A stretch of 38,696 bases of DNA from CAZZKE01 sp964655005 (GCA_964655005.1 CAZZKE010000021.1:1-38696), one strand, 5' to 3'; numbered from the stretch's first letter, positions 1 through 8,591 are shown. The notes: generated by a model from the letters alone, not told the origin. Translations and numbers: made by a program.

Positions 1-2
1 CC

Positions 3-1445
3 TGCCTGGAACTTATGGCCACCGACGCCATCGTCGCCATTCAGGACATGGGGGCGGCAGGCCTGACCTCGTCGAGTTTCGAGATGGCTTCGAAAGGCGG
101 GGTCGGCATTAACATGAACCTGGACGCCGTGCCGCAGCGCGAAGAAAACATGACGGCTTATGAAATGATGCTGTCGGAAAGCCAGGAACGCATGCTGATG
201 GTGCTTAAACCTGGCCGCGAGGACGAGGCGCGGGCCATCTTCGAAAAGTGGGAACTGGACTTCGCCATCATCGGGACTTTAACCGACAGCAAACACATGG
301 TCCTGCATCACCGGGGCAAGGTTGTCGCCGACCTGCCGATAGACCCGTTGGCCGAGGCTTCGCCGGAATACGACCGGCCCTGGGTAGCGACGCCGAAACA
401 GGCGGTGCTCCTGGGCGCGGATGTGGCGACGTCAGATGACCCGATGGCCGACCTGAAGATATTAGTCCGCTCACCCGACCTGGCCTCGAAGCGCTGGATC
501 TGGGAACAGTACGATCACATGGTAATGGCCGATACGGTGGCCCGGCCCGGCGGCGATGCCGCCATCGTGCGGATCCACGGCACCAACAAGGCAATCGCCG
601 CGACCAGCGACTGCACGCCGCGTTACTGTGTCGCCGACCCGGTCATGGGCGGCAAACAGGCCGTCGCCGAGGCCTGGCGCAACCTGACCGCGACCGGCGC
701 CCGGCCGCTGGCGGTTACCGACAACATGAACTTCGGCAACCCGGAAAGGCCCGAAATCATGGGCCAGTTCGTCGGCTGTGTGCAGGGCATCGGCGAAGCC
801 TGCCGGGCCCTCGATTTCCCGGTCGTCTCGGGCAACGTATCGCTGTACAACGAAACCAACGGCCAGGGCATCCTGCCGACTCCGACTATCGGCGGCGTTG
901 GGCTGCTGAAAGACGTGACGAAACGGGCCGGGCTTGCTTTCGACGGCGAAGGCCGGGATATCGTGCTGATCGGCGACACCGCCGGGCATCTGGGGGCTTC
1001 GATCTACCTGCGTGAAATCCTGGGCCGCGAGGACGGCGCGCCGCCACCGGTCGATCTGGCGCTGGAACGCCGCAATGGCGATTTCGTGCGCGGCCTGATA
1101 GAGGCCGGCGAGTTAACGGTGTGTCACGACATTTCCGGCGGCGGCCTTCTGGTGGCGCTGGCCGAAATGGCTATGGCCGGCGGCATCGGCTGTAATGTGA
1201 GCCCGCCGGAAGACACCGCCGAGCTGACCGGATGGCTGTTCGGCGAGGATCAGGGCCGCTATATCCTGACCACGGATAATGCCGGACGGCTGATCGAACA
1301 GGCCGAACGGGCCGGAGTCCGGGGACGAAAAATTGGCCAAACCGGCGGCCAGTGGTTGACTGTCGCCAGCGCAGGAACCATATCGGTTGAAGGATTGTGC
1401 GCCGGGCATCAGGGATGGCTGCCCGGTTTTATGTCAACCCCCTGA
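3..1445 (+). CDS. purL: Phosphoribosylformylglycinamidine synthase subunit PurL (5'-truncated by window edge)
   Basis: PurL is the synthetase subunit of FGAM synthase, in the fourth step of cytosolic de novo purine synthesis. It makes FGAM from FGAR, ATP and ammonia delivered by PurQ. About 480 residues are visible, roughly the C-terminal two thirds of a usual 730-760 residue small PurL. The reading frame is open from base 3 and begins inside the conserved CLELMATDAIVAIQDMGAAG block, so the ATG at 15 is internal and the true start lies outside the window. Further family signatures follow: the DPVMGGKQAVAEAWRN region, TDNMNFGNPERPE, a VVSGNVSLYNET block and a HDISGGGL block near the C-terminus. 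It is followed after 34 bases by bolA and then grxD, a familiar alphaproteobacterial order. Identity is secure. Only the N-terminal part is unseen. Confidence 0.97.
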   Translation, partial: CLELMATDAIVAIQDMGAAGLTSSSFEMASKGGVGINMNLDAVPQREENMTAYEMMLSESQERMLMVLKPGREDEARAIFEKWELDFAIIGTLTDSKHMVLHHRGKVVADLPIDPLAEASPEYDRPWVATPKQAVLLGADVATSDDPMADLKILVRSPDLASKRWIWEQYDHMVMADTVARPGGDAAIVRIHGTNKAIAATSDCTPRYCVADPVMGGKQAVAEAWRNLTATGARPLAVTDNMNFGNPERPEIMGQFVGCVQGIGEACRALDFPVVSGNVSLYNETNGQGILPTPTIGGVGLLKDVTKRAGLAFDGEGRDIVLIGDTAGHLGASIYLREILGREDGAPPPVDLALERRNGDFVRGLIEAGELTVCHDISGGGLLVALAEMAMAGGIGCNVSPPEDTAELTGWLFGEDQGRYILTTDNAGRLIEQAERAGVRGRKIGQTGGQWLTVASAGTISVEGLCAGHQGWLPGFMSTP

Positions 1446-1479
1446 TAAACAGGAAATAATCGCGAGAGGAAGACCGATC

Positions 1480-1710
1480 ATGGCGATGCAAGCCAGCGAA
1501 ATCGAACGGATGATAAAGGAAGCCATGCCCGATGCCGACGTCGTCATCGACGATTTGCGCGGCGACGGCGATCATTATTCCGCCCGCATTACATCGGGCG
1601 CCTTCGAGGGTAAATCGCGGGTCCAGCAACACAAGATGGTCTACGACGCCCTGCGGGGGAAAATGGGCGGCGAATTGCACGCCCTGGCCCTGCAAACCGG
1701 CACACCCTGA
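1480..1710 (+). CDS. bolA: BolA family protein
   Basis: Small BolA/IbaG-type protein of 76 residues. BolA proteins partner with monothiol CGFS glutaredoxins through a shared [2Fe-2S] cluster and act in iron-sulfur cluster handling and iron sensing. The helix-turn core, the loop with DDLRGDGDHYSARI and the conserved segment around KSRVQQHKMVYDAL match the family, and the length is typical. The ATG at 1480 is chosen because it has an AGAGGA ribosome binding site about ten bases upstream and gives the family N-terminus. An upstream in-frame start would overlap purL and add 31 unrelated residues. It lies between purL and grxD, and the adjacent CGFS glutaredoxin is the expected partner, so co-transcription is likely. 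Confidence 0.93.
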   Translation: MAMQASEIERMIKEAMPDADVVIDDLRGDGDHYSARITSGAFEGKSRVQQHKMVYDALRGKMGGELHALALQTGTP

Positions 1711-1742
1711 ATTTTACAGACCAGAGATAAGGAAAAGATTTC

Positions 1743-2078
1743 ATGACCGATAATCCCGTATTCGACCGCATCAAGAGCGAAGTCGCCGACACCGATGTGG
1801 TGTTATTCATGAAGGGCACGCCGATGTTCCCGCAGTGTGGATTTTCCGCCGCCGTGGTCGGCGCCCTGACCAATATGGAAGTCAAGTTCAAGGGCGTCAA
1901 CGTCCTCGAAGACCCGGAAATACGCGAAGGCGTCAAGGCGTTTTCGGAATGGCCGACCATTCCGCAGCTTTATGTCAAAGGCGAATTTGTCGGTGGCTGC
2001 GATATCGTCAAGGAAATGTACGAAGCCGGTGAATTGCAGAAAATGTTCGACGACAAGGGCATTTCCTACGCCGCATAA
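1743..2078 (+). CDS. grxD: Monothiol glutaredoxin, Grx4/GrxD family
   Basis: Cytosolic monothiol glutaredoxin of 111 residues. This class binds a glutathione-ligated [2Fe-2S] cluster and passes it to apoproteins or shares it with BolA. The signature is clear: VVLFMKGTP near residue 20, then FPQCGFS with the single active cysteine, TIPQLYV with the cis-proline, and GGCDIV for glutathione binding. Length and domain order are normal. It starts 32 bases after bolA, with an AAGGAA ribosome binding site, and is followed within about 25 bases by a strong intrinsic terminator. The purL-bolA-grxD unit therefore probably ends here. Confidence 0.96.
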   Translation: MTDNPVFDRIKSEVADTDVVLFMKGTPMFPQCGFSAAVVGALTNMEVKFKGVNVLEDPEIREGVKAFSEWPTIPQLYVKGEFVGGCDIVKEMYEAGELQKMFDDKGISYAA

Positions 2079-2101
2079 TCCGCCCTGCGGCAGGATTATT
2101 T

Positions 2102-2140
2102 AAAAGGGCCGCCCCTTGGGTTTTTGGGGCGGCCCTTTTT
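2102..2140 (+). terminator. Rho-independent terminator after grxD
   Basis: A perfect 14-base inverted repeat (2102-2115 with 2126-2139), rich in G and C, encloses a 10-base loop and ends in a run of T. It lies directly downstream of grxD. The flanking A run makes it potentially bidirectional, but no convergent gene reaches it. Confidence 0.93.
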
Positions 2141-2303
2141 GCCGCCGGTATTTTTTACAGTTCGGCGACAGAATGTTAACGCTCGGTGGCATGACACCGG
2201 GAAATATAAACAGAAAACACACGGTCTGGAATTTCCGGCATCCGGCGCATATATATACAGGTCTGTATCTACTTGTTACTGAACTGACGGAAGGCGCCAC
2301 CCC

Positions 2304-3581
2304 ATGCTTAAGGAATCCCCGAGCCACGACCGAAGCAGCCTGATGGTCGATGGCATCGCCGACTGGCTTATGGACAAGGCGCTTAACGAACAAACCACCA
2401 TGAAAGATCTGTTCGAGGGCACCTGTCTGCGCCTGCTGGCCGAAGGCATCCCGATTATTCGCGCCCATTTCGCCTTTCGTACCTTACATCCGCTGTTCGC
2501 CGCCATCAGCCATATATGGCATCATAATGGGGAAACCGAGCATTCGCAGATCGCCCACTACAACGGCGCCCCGGGTGTCGACTGGACCGATAGCCCATAT
2601 GCTTTTCTGGTCGATAACGGAATAGACCATCTTCGCCGTCGTATCACCGGCGAAGAAGCCCTGCTGGATTTTCCGGTGCTGGGCGAATTTCGTGACGAAT
2701 ACGAGGCGACCGATTATGTCGCCTACGCCGTGCCGTTTGATACGGAAGCCGCGGGCGAGGCCATCAAAAGCGGGGTCGTCGGCTCCTGGCTGACCAACCG
2801 CCCCGGCGGTTTCTCCGATAACGACATCCGCGCCCTGCTGCGCATCCAGAAACGCCTTACCGTCACATTCAAGGTGCTGATAAAAAGCGAAATCACCAAC
2901 AACGTGCTGGATACCTATCTGGGTCCGGATGCCGGCAGGCAGGTGCTGAGCGGCCAGATCAAACGCGGCGATTACGAAACCACGCACTCGGTGATCTGGT
3001 ATTCCGACATGCGAAATTCGACACCGCTGGCAGAATCGTTATGCCCGGAAGACTTCTTCGCCATGGTCAACGCCTATTTCGAATGCACCGCCGGCGCGGT
3101 AATGGATTCGGGCGGCGAAGTGCTGCGTTTTATCGGCGATGCGGTGCTGGCGATATTCCCCATTCGCAAGGGCGAGCAAACCGAGCGGCAGGCCTGTCAA
3201 AAGGCCATGCGGGCCATGCGGGAAGCCGAAAAGCGGGTCTGCAAAATGAATAAGGAACGGGTCGCAAATGGCGATCCGATTATCGAATACGGCCTTGGCC
3301 TGCATGTCGGCGATGTCATGTACGGTAACATCGGTGTGCCCGACCGGCTTGAATTTTCGGTGGTCGGCCCCGCCGCCAACGAAACCGCCCGCCTGGAATC
3401 TCTGACCAAGGAAATCGGCCGCAAGGTCGTCGTCAGCGACCATTTCGCCCGCAACATCAAAAGTGGCTGGGAATCGCTCGGCCAGAGAAATCTCAAGGGT
3501 GTCGGCGGGAAAATGACCCTGTTCAGCCCGGAACCGGTCAAACGAAAGCCTGCCGCAAAGAAAAAGGCGGCCCGTAAGTGA
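2304..3581 (+). CDS. Class III adenylate/guanylate cyclase with uncharacterised N-terminal region
   Basis: Predicted soluble nucleotide cyclase of 425 residues. The C-terminal cyclase homology domain spans about residues 225-400. The first metal-binding aspartate is D235 in WYSDMRNST and the second is D279 in RFIGDAVLAIF. The transition-state Asn and Arg are N359 and R363 in AANETARLE. The position that is often Asp or Thr in adenylate cyclases is S352. The position usually occupied by the base-selecting Lys just before FIGD is Arg (R275), so the substrate, ATP or GTP, cannot be assigned confidently. Residues 1-220 show no membrane segment and resemble the sensor-like regions that precede such domains, but I cannot name a family. 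The tail is very Lys-rich. The stop codon overlaps the GTG start of the next gene, implying coupling. Confidence 0.88.
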   Translation: MLKESPSHDRSSLMVDGIADWLMDKALNEQTTMKDLFEGTCLRLLAEGIPIIRAHFAFRTLHPLFAAISHIWHHNGETEHSQIAHYNGAPGVDWTDSPYAFLVDNGIDHLRRRITGEEALLDFPVLGEFRDEYEATDYVAYAVPFDTEAAGEAIKSGVVGSWLTNRPGGFSDNDIRALLRIQKRLTVTFKVLIKSEITNNVLDTYLGPDAGRQVLSGQIKRGDYETTHSVIWYSDMRNSTPLAESLCPEDFFAMVNAYFECTAGAVMDSGGEVLRFIGDAVLAIFPIRKGEQTERQACQKAMRAMREAEKRVCKMNKERVANGDPIIEYGLGLHVGDVMYGNIGVPDRLEFSVVGPAANETARLESLTKEIGRKVVVSDHFARNIKSGWESLGQRNLKGVGGKMTLFSPEPVKRKPAAKKKAARK

Positions 3582-4045
3582 CCGATACGCCCGACAATGC
3601 CGGTGTTCGTGTGCCGCCGCCGCTTATTTTCGTAATCCTGTTGCTGGCCGGATTGTGGTATGATTCGCCCTGGTTCGATGGCCGGATGGCCGGAACCCTG
3701 GCGACGCTTTCGGGCATCTTTTTCATAATCGCCGGGTTTGCCCTGATGATGCACTGCGTCAGGAGCCACAAGAAGGCCGGCTCCAATGTCGAACCATGGA
3801 AACCAACCACGGCCATTATTTCGACCGGTGCCTACGGTTATTCGCGCAATCCAATTTATCTGGGAATGGCGCTGGTCCACGGCGGGTTCGCCATCGGCGG
3901 CGCCAGCCTTGGTGCGCTGGCCACTCTGGCGCTCGGCGTTGCGATCACGCAAGTCTACGTGATCGCCCACGAAGAACGCTACCTGACGGAAAAATTCGGC
4001 CAGGACTACATAGATTACAAATCCCGGGTCCGCCGCTGGATTTAG
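3578..4045 (+). CDS. Isoprenylcysteine carboxyl methyltransferase-like membrane protein
   Basis: Integral membrane protein of 155 residues with the ICMT/PEMT-type signature: GAYGYSRNPIYLG near residue 85, then HEERYLTEKFGQDYIDYKSRVRRW at the C-terminus. In this superfamily these elements bind S-adenosylmethionine and the lipid-side substrate. Four hydrophobic segments are visible, around residues 16-30, 40-58, 93-108 and 110-128. The bacterial members' substrates are mostly unknown, so only the fold and probable methyltransferase activity are inferred. Translation starts at GTG, whose last bases form the cyclase stop codon (GTGA overlap), so the two are almost certainly translationally coupled. 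Confidence 0.85.
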   Translation: MTDTPDNAGVRVPPPLIFVILLLAGLWYDSPWFDGRMAGTLATLSGIFFIIAGFALMMHCVRSHKKAGSNVEPWKPTTAIISTGAYGYSRNPIYLGMALVHGGFAIGGASLGALATLALGVAITQVYVIAHEERYLTEKFGQDYIDYKSRVRRWI

Positions 4046-4144
4046 CGTGGCCACCAAATCTTCACCATGGCGTCATCAAATCGTCATGATGGGATTCTAT
4101 TTTCCCTGTCAGTGAGAGCAAACAGTCCCAGGGAGGACCCGACC

Positions 4145-4333
4145 ATGACGCCGAACCAATCGCAACCGCCGTGCCTTTGCGCCACAAGCGAGCCCCGGCT
4201 TCAGGAGCTTCTTGATGACCCCACCATGCAGTTACTGATGGAACGGGACGGCGTTCGCATGGAAGACCTGACCGACCTTCTTGCCCTGGTGCGCAAACGC
4301 CTGATCGCCGAAAGATGGCGCCGCGCCGCCTGA
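4145..4333 (+). CDS. Small hypothetical protein (62 aa)
   Basis: No family recognised. The ATG at 4145 is chosen because a strong GGGAGGA ribosome binding site lies 7-14 bases upstream. A longer in-frame start at 4067 has no such site. The product is 62 residues, with a Cys-x-Cys pair (CLC) near residue 10 followed by a predicted amphipathic helical part from about residue 18 (LQELLDDPTMQLLMERDGV) that ends in a basic C-terminus. There is no signal peptide or membrane segment. It has its own upstream spacer of about 100 bases and converges on rpsD. The good start signal and coherent helical composition argue it is real. It could be a small regulatory or DNA-associated protein, but nothing shows that directly. 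Confidence 0.6.
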   Translation: MTPNQSQPPCLCATSEPRLQELLDDPTMQLLMERDGVRMEDLTDLLALVRKRLIAERWRRAA

Positions 4334-4356
4334 GCGGGCGGCGCCGGTAACGGCGG

Positions 4357-4971
4357 TTAGCGGGAATAGAATTCGATTACCAGATTCGGTTCCATGCGCA
4401 CCGGATAGGGCACATCGGCCAGCAGCGGCTGGCGGATGAAGGTGCCTTTCATCTTTTTCAGATCGACATCCAGATAGTCGGGAATATCCCGTTCCGGCGA
4501 TGCCACGGCTTCCAGAACCATCGGGATATCGCGGGATTTTTCCTTGGCCTCGATGACATCGCCATCCTTGACCAGATAAGAGGATATGTTGACCTTCCTG
4601 CCGTTGACCTTGATGTGGCCGTGGTTAATGAACTGGCGGGAGGCAAATACCGTCGGCACGAATTTCATGCGATAGACGACGGCGTCCAGGCGGCGTTCCA
4701 GGATGCCTATCAGGTTTTCCGAAGTGTCGCCACGGCGGCGCACGGCTTCGTCATAGTAACGGCGGAATTTCTTTTCGGTGATGTTGCCGTAGTAGCCCTT
4801 GAGCTTCTGCTTGGCCATTAGCTGGACACCGAAATCGGTTTCCTTGCGGCGGCGCTGGCCATGCTGTCCGGGCCGTGTCTCGCGGGTGTTGTAGGGGCTT
4901 TTCGGGCGTCCCCACAAATTGACGCCAAGGCGCCGGTCGATCTTGTACTTCGATTTAATGCGTCTGCTCAT
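4357..4971 (-). CDS. rpsD: 30S ribosomal protein S4
   Basis: S4 is a primary 16S rRNA-binding protein that nucleates assembly of the small subunit body. The product is 204 residues, the usual length. It shows the N-terminal SRRIKSKYKIDRRLG and PGQHGQRRRKETDFGVQL blocks, the ERRLDAVVYR segment, and the S4 RNA-binding motif SRQFINHGHIKVNGRKVNI. The ATG at 4971 gives the family N-terminus. The frame stays open 18 codons further but lacks family similarity there. No second S4 zinc motif is present. It is a single-gene unit, preceded by a leader of about 125 bases with a plausible promoter at 5098-5125. Confidence 0.97.
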   Translation of the reverse strand: MSRRIKSKYKIDRRLGVNLWGRPKSPYNTRETRPGQHGQRRRKETDFGVQLMAKQKLKGYYGNITEKKFRRYYDEAVRRRGDTSENLIGILERRLDAVVYRMKFVPTVFASRQFINHGHIKVNGRKVNISSYLVKDGDVIEAKEKSRDIPMVLEAVASPERDIPDYLDVDLKKMKGTFIRQPLLADVPYPVRMEPNLVIEFYSR

Positions 4972-5060
4972 AATTATAAACTCACTCGTTTTCCGGTTGT
5001 TATTGTCCCAATAGCCTGTCGCCATCGATCATTCTGCTTAAAATGCGCGGTGCCGGGGCG

Positions 5061-5074
5061 GAGTCTTTTGACTC
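5061..5074 (-). other. Small hairpin in the rpsD leader
   Basis: A perfect 5-base inverted repeat (GAGTC, four T, GACTC) lies within the predicted rpsD 5' leader, about 90 bases before the start codon. It is short and could be chance. No known S4 autoregulatory fold could be recognised. Confidence 0.25.
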
Positions 5075-5097
5075 TCATCGTTGGGAATAAGGGCGGC

Positions 5098-5125
5098 AAT
5101 ATACGGACAACCGGTAAAAATGCAA
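5098..5125 (-). promoter_or_regulatory. Candidate sigma-70 promoter for rpsD
   Basis: Reading the minus strand, TTGCAT (-35) is separated by 16 bases from TATATT (-10, five of six consensus matches). It lies between the HNH gene and rpsD. Transcription would begin near 5090 and give a leader of about 120 bases. Confidence 0.5.
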
Positions 5126-5152
5126 GGGTAAATGCGCTTTTTCGGCGCAGAT

Positions 5153-5716
5153 TCAGGACGGGTCCAGTTCGCTGTCCCAATAGAGAAAATCGTGCCAGCT
5201 TTCATGCAGGTGACCGGGCGGAAAGGCGCGGCCGTTTTCCTGCAATTGATAGGCGCTCGGCCGGTCCGGCCGGCGTTGCGGGAACATCCGGGCGTCTTTC
5301 GGCAAACGATTGCCCTTCGCCAGATTGCACGGCCCGCAGGCGGTGACCACATTGACCCACAGGGTGCGACCGCCGAGCGAACGCGGAATGACGTGATCGA
5401 AAGTAAGGTCTTCGGTGGGGAAGCCTTCGCCGCAGTACTGGCAGGAAAACGAATCGCGCAAAAACACGTTGAAGCGGGTAAACGCCGGATGCCGCGACAA
5501 GGCGACATAATCCTTGAGCGATATAACACTGGGCAGGGCCATCCCGAAGCTCGGCGAGCGGACTTCCCGATCGTATTCGGAAACCACGTTAACCCGGTTC
5601 ATGAATACCGCCTTGATGGCGTTCTGCCACGACCACAGGGACAGGGGGAAGTAACTCAACGGTCGGAAATCGGCGTTCAGAACCAATGCCGGAAATCGTT
5701 CGAGCGCCAAGGTCAC
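5153..5716 (-). CDS. HNH endonuclease
   Basis: Protein of 187 residues with a zinc-supported HNH (His-Me finger) nuclease domain. A CxxC pair (C92, C95 in CQYCG) is followed by the catalytic DH at 107-108 in FDHVIPRSLGG and a second CxxC (C127, C130 in CGPCNLAKGN). The N-terminal 80 residues (LVLNADFRPLSY, WSWQNAIKAV) are the conserved helper region of the chromosomal alphaproteobacterial HNH family. These are encoded as single core genes, not with phage or restriction partners. Here the gene diverges from gluQRS with about 84 bases between. The biological substrate of this family is not established. Confidence 0.9.
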   Translation of the reverse strand: MTLALERFPALVLNADFRPLSYFPLSLWSWQNAIKAVFMNRVNVVSEYDREVRSPSFGMALPSVISLKDYVALSRHPAFTRFNVFLRDSFSCQYCGEGFPTEDLTFDHVIPRSLGGRTLWVNVVTACGPCNLAKGNRLPKDARMFPQRRPDRPSAYQLQENGRAFPPGHLHESWHDFLYWDSELDPS

Positions 5717-5800
5717 ACCAAATTCTCCCTGTTCGGTGGCGCGAGATTACAACATGTTGTAGCTCTTGCCAATTGATTGTCAGGGTTTAGGTTAGCCCAT

Positions 5801-6667
5801 ATGGATGACACTATTGTGACCCGCTTCGCACCTTCGCCGACCGGGCATTTGCACCTGGGTCACGCGTTTTCGGCGCTGTTCGCCGAGCGCCTTGCAAGGC
5901 AGTCCGGCGGACGGTTCCTGCTGCGCCTGGAAGATATCGACGGCGAACGCTGCAAGGCTGAATTTACATCCGCCATATACGAAGATCTGGATTGGCTGGG
6001 GCTGCGATGGGAAAGTCCGGTGCGGCGCCAGTCCGGGCATATGAAAGACTATACGGACGCCCTCGACCGCCTGGACGACATGGCCCTGCTGTACCCCTGT
6101 TTCTGCACCCGCAAGGATATTCGCCGGGAAATCGCGGCGGCGGGCCACGCCCCCCATCACGGACCGGAAGGACCGCACTATCCGGGCATATGCCGCGGCC
6201 TCGACCCCGGCGAGTCGGAGGCCCGCAAGCAGGCGGGCGAACCCTTCGCGCTTAGGCTGAACAACGAAAAGGCACTGGCGCGGATCGAAGGCCCGCTGAT
6301 CTGGCGCGATCTGGATCGCGGCCAAACGCCGGCCAGGCCGGAATTGTTCGGCGACGTGGTGCTGGCCCGAAAGGACATTCCAACCAGCTACCACCTGGCC
6401 GTCACGGTCGATGACGCCCTGCAAGGCGTCACCCTGGTCACCCGCGGCGAAGACCTGTTGCCGGCAACCGATATTCACCGTCTGCTTCAGGAACTGCTAG
6501 GCCTCAACGTGCCCGACTACCGCCACCACGGGTTACTGAAAAATGACAACGGCGAGCGCCTGGCCAAACGGGACAACCCGCTGACGCTGAGGGCGTTGCG
6601 AAAGGCGGGAAAAACCGCCGGGGAGGTTCGGGCGATGGCGGGGTTTTATAGCAATGAGCACCGGTAA
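5801..6667 (+). CDS. gluQRS: Glutamyl-Q tRNA(Asp) synthetase
   Basis: GluQRS is a truncated glutamyl-tRNA synthetase paralogue. It activates glutamate without tRNA and transfers it to queuosine at position 34 of tRNA-Asp. The 288 residues comprise only the catalytic domain and lack the anticodon-binding domain, as expected. HIGH is represented by HLGH in PSPTGHLHLGHAF, and the KMSKS loop by the degenerate LAKRDN. The structural zinc site appears as CFC plus a Y/C pair in HYPGIC. I choose the ATG at 5801. A TTG eight codons upstream is in frame but unconvincing. It is divergent from the HNH gene and convergent with the glycosyltransferase at 6699. Confidence 0.95.
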   Translation: MDDTIVTRFAPSPTGHLHLGHAFSALFAERLARQSGGRFLLRLEDIDGERCKAEFTSAIYEDLDWLGLRWESPVRRQSGHMKDYTDALDRLDDMALLYPCFCTRKDIRREIAAAGHAPHHGPEGPHYPGICRGLDPGESEARKQAGEPFALRLNNEKALARIEGPLIWRDLDRGQTPARPELFGDVVLARKDIPTSYHLAVTVDDALQGVTLVTRGEDLLPATDIHRLLQELLGLNVPDYRHHGLLKNDNGERLAKRDNPLTLRALRKAGKTAGEVRAMAGFYSNEHR

Positions 6668-6698
6668 AGACTCATTGAGATTATTTCAGGAGGGCATG

Positions 6699-7706
6699 TC
6701 ATTTGTATTCTATCAGTGTCGACTGGCGGCCGATAAAATAATTTTTCCAATAACGAAACACGCCGACCAACTGGGCGAATTTACCGAGTATACAAAAACC
6801 GGCATAGAGAGACGCATCGCCCGAATTATCGCCCGTGCCGATCCGGTATCTGCGGATACGCCACCAAAGAAGCACATATACAAGTAACACCAGAAGGCCC
6901 GGTCCCTGGGTCCAATAGGCCAGGGTTATTCCGAAAACGGGAAAAAACAAGGCCCAGATCACGATGGACCAGACATCCCTGGCCCGGTAACCGGTAAATA
7001 TACCGCCGTACATTGATTGCCCTTCGGCATAGGCGAACCCGCCGCGGATCGCCCGGTTCCACCACTGTGAAAATCTGGTCATGGCGGCGTCATGCAGAGT
7101 CATATCATGATCCAGGCGATATATTTTCCAGCCCTTCAGGCGAAAGCGATAGCACATTTCCGGCTCTTCGCCGGCGATCAGAGTCGGATCAAACACACCC
7201 ACCTCAAGAAGGGTCTTTATGCGTATCAATGAATCCCCGCCACAGGCCGCCACCTCGCCCACGGGGCTGTTCCATTCCATATCGCAGAGCAGATTATATA
7301 TTGTTTCCCGGGGGTAGCGTTCTTTGCGCAGACCACATGCGACTGCCGCCTCCGGGTTGTCATCGAGAAATTTTGCGGCGGTTTCCAGCCAGCCATCCAA
7401 TATCTCACAATCGCCATCGACGAATTGGACGTATTTCAGGTTTGGAGCGATTTCGCAAAGCCTCTCGAAACCGAGGTTTCGCGCCCTGGCCGCCGTAAAC
7501 GGCCGGGTCGTGTCCAGCACAACGACTTCGGCGCCAAGCTCGCGCGCCATCGATACGCTATTATCGGTAGATCCTGAATCTACATAAACCAGACACCCGG
7601 ACACACCCTGAAGCGATTCCAGGCATCTCTTGAGACGTTCTCCCTCGTTTCTGCCGATAGCCACCACACCCAAAGTGTCGACCGAGGAATTTGGCGGTCC
7701 GTTCAT
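6699..7706 (-). CDS. Family 2 glycosyltransferase with C-terminal membrane segments
   Basis: Glycosyltransferase of 335 residues with a GT-A fold. VVAIGRNEGERLKRCLESL opens the nucleotide-sugar domain, VDSGSTDNS follows at 42-50, the metal-binding DxD is DGD at 97-99, and the acceptor-side block is GEEPEMCYRFRLKGW. Two hydrophobic segments around residues 245-285 suggest membrane anchoring, like polysaccharide and dolichol-type GT2 enzymes. It is the last gene of the minus-strand glycan operon, three bases after the sulfotransferase. Its likely task is adding one sugar to a lipid-linked or growing surface glycan. Donor and acceptor cannot be read from sequence. Confidence 0.88.
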   Translation of the reverse strand: MNGPPNSSVDTLGVVAIGRNEGERLKRCLESLQGVSGCLVYVDSGSTDNSVSMARELGAEVVVLDTTRPFTAARARNLGFERLCEIAPNLKYVQFVDGDCEILDGWLETAAKFLDDNPEAAVACGLRKERYPRETIYNLLCDMEWNSPVGEVAACGGDSLIRIKTLLEVGVFDPTLIAGEEPEMCYRFRLKGWKIYRLDHDMTLHDAAMTRFSQWWNRAIRGGFAYAEGQSMYGGIFTGYRARDVWSIVIWALFFPVFGITLAYWTQGPGLLVLLVYVLLWWRIRRYRIGTGDNSGDASLYAGFCILGKFAQLVGVFRYWKNYFIGRQSTLIEYK

Positions 7707-7709
7707 ATT

Positions 7710-8591
7710 TTACACCCTGTTAATTACCCAAGAGGGGGCGATTTCGTCGCCGACAAACTTGAATTTTTGACAACTTATTTCTGCACCCAACCAGCCGCCA
7801 AGCCGGGCAAGATCTTTATCAAATATGGTGGTTAGTTCAAACAGACGTTCTTCTGACAGCGAAGGGCGCTCATTCATCCGCCATAAACCTTTGATCCTTT
7901 CGCGAATCGAATAAGGAATAACGGCACGGCGAACAGCCTTCGAACCGGGTATGTTCATCAACAAATTTAACATAAACGTGGGGCGCAAGCGCTTATTGGA
8001 AACATTTTGTTCTTTGTTTTCCTCTTTCCAGGACGGGCTTCCCGTATACCCGATAAAACTGCAAATGCGTTCCAGTTCCTGTTGTGGATAAGCCGACAGC
8101 CGGTCGAAAAAAACCGGCAATATCCGCTGCGGCCCAAACTCTTTCAGGAACGGCTCCAATTGCTTGGCGTAAAGGCCGTAATCAACGAGTTCCGGATGGT
8201 TTTCGATGGCCTCGTCAAGTGGTTCCACAAACGCCCGGCTTATCCATTCGTGCATGTAGTGTGAAATCAGCCGGTCGATCGGGTGCCGCATGACGTAAAC
8301 GAACTTTGTCGCGCCACCGACATGATCGGCAATACGCCGCACGGTGTCGGGGTATGTTGGCAGCTTGCTATAATGGGTGCTTGATTCTCCACGCAGGTCG
8401 CCTTCACTCGCATCGACGAATAACGATTCATACCAATCCATCCCCAAATTCCAAATTTCATCGTCACTGAAAAAGTTTGGCTCTTTGGGCTCGGTCATAA
8501 AAACACCCGACTGTTCAGCCAACTGGACATGCAGGGTGCTGGTGGCGCACTTCATGGCGCCGATGATAATGAAATCCGGACCCTGTTTCAT
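7710..8591 (-). CDS. PAPS-dependent sulfotransferase
   Basis: Sulfotransferase of 293 residues that would transfer sulfate from PAPS to a carbohydrate hydroxyl or amine. The 5'-phosphosulfate loop is GAMKCATSTLH at 11-21, and the 3'-phosphate site is VYVMRHPIDRLISHY with R102 and S110. TEPKEPNFFS is also typical of the heparan-sulfate/NodH-like bacterial group. No transmembrane segment is seen. The start overlaps the stop of the upstream glycosyltransferase (ATGA-type overlap) and the gene is followed by a second glycosyltransferase, so the acceptor is probably the glycan made by this operon. PAPS could come from the CysNC-like protein at 19364-20977. Confidence 0.9.
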   Translation of the reverse strand: MKQGPDFIIIGAMKCATSTLHVQLAEQSGVFMTEPKEPNFFSDDEIWNLGMDWYESLFVDASEGDLRGESSTHYSKLPTYPDTVRRIADHVGGATKFVYVMRHPIDRLISHYMHEWISRAFVEPLDEAIENHPELVDYGLYAKQLEPFLKEFGPQRILPVFFDRLSAYPQQELERICSFIGYTGSPSWKEENKEQNVSNKRLRPTFMLNLLMNIPGSKAVRRAVIPYSIRERIKGLWRMNERPSLSEERLFELTTIFDKDLARLGGWLGAEISCQKFKFVGDEIAPSWVINRV

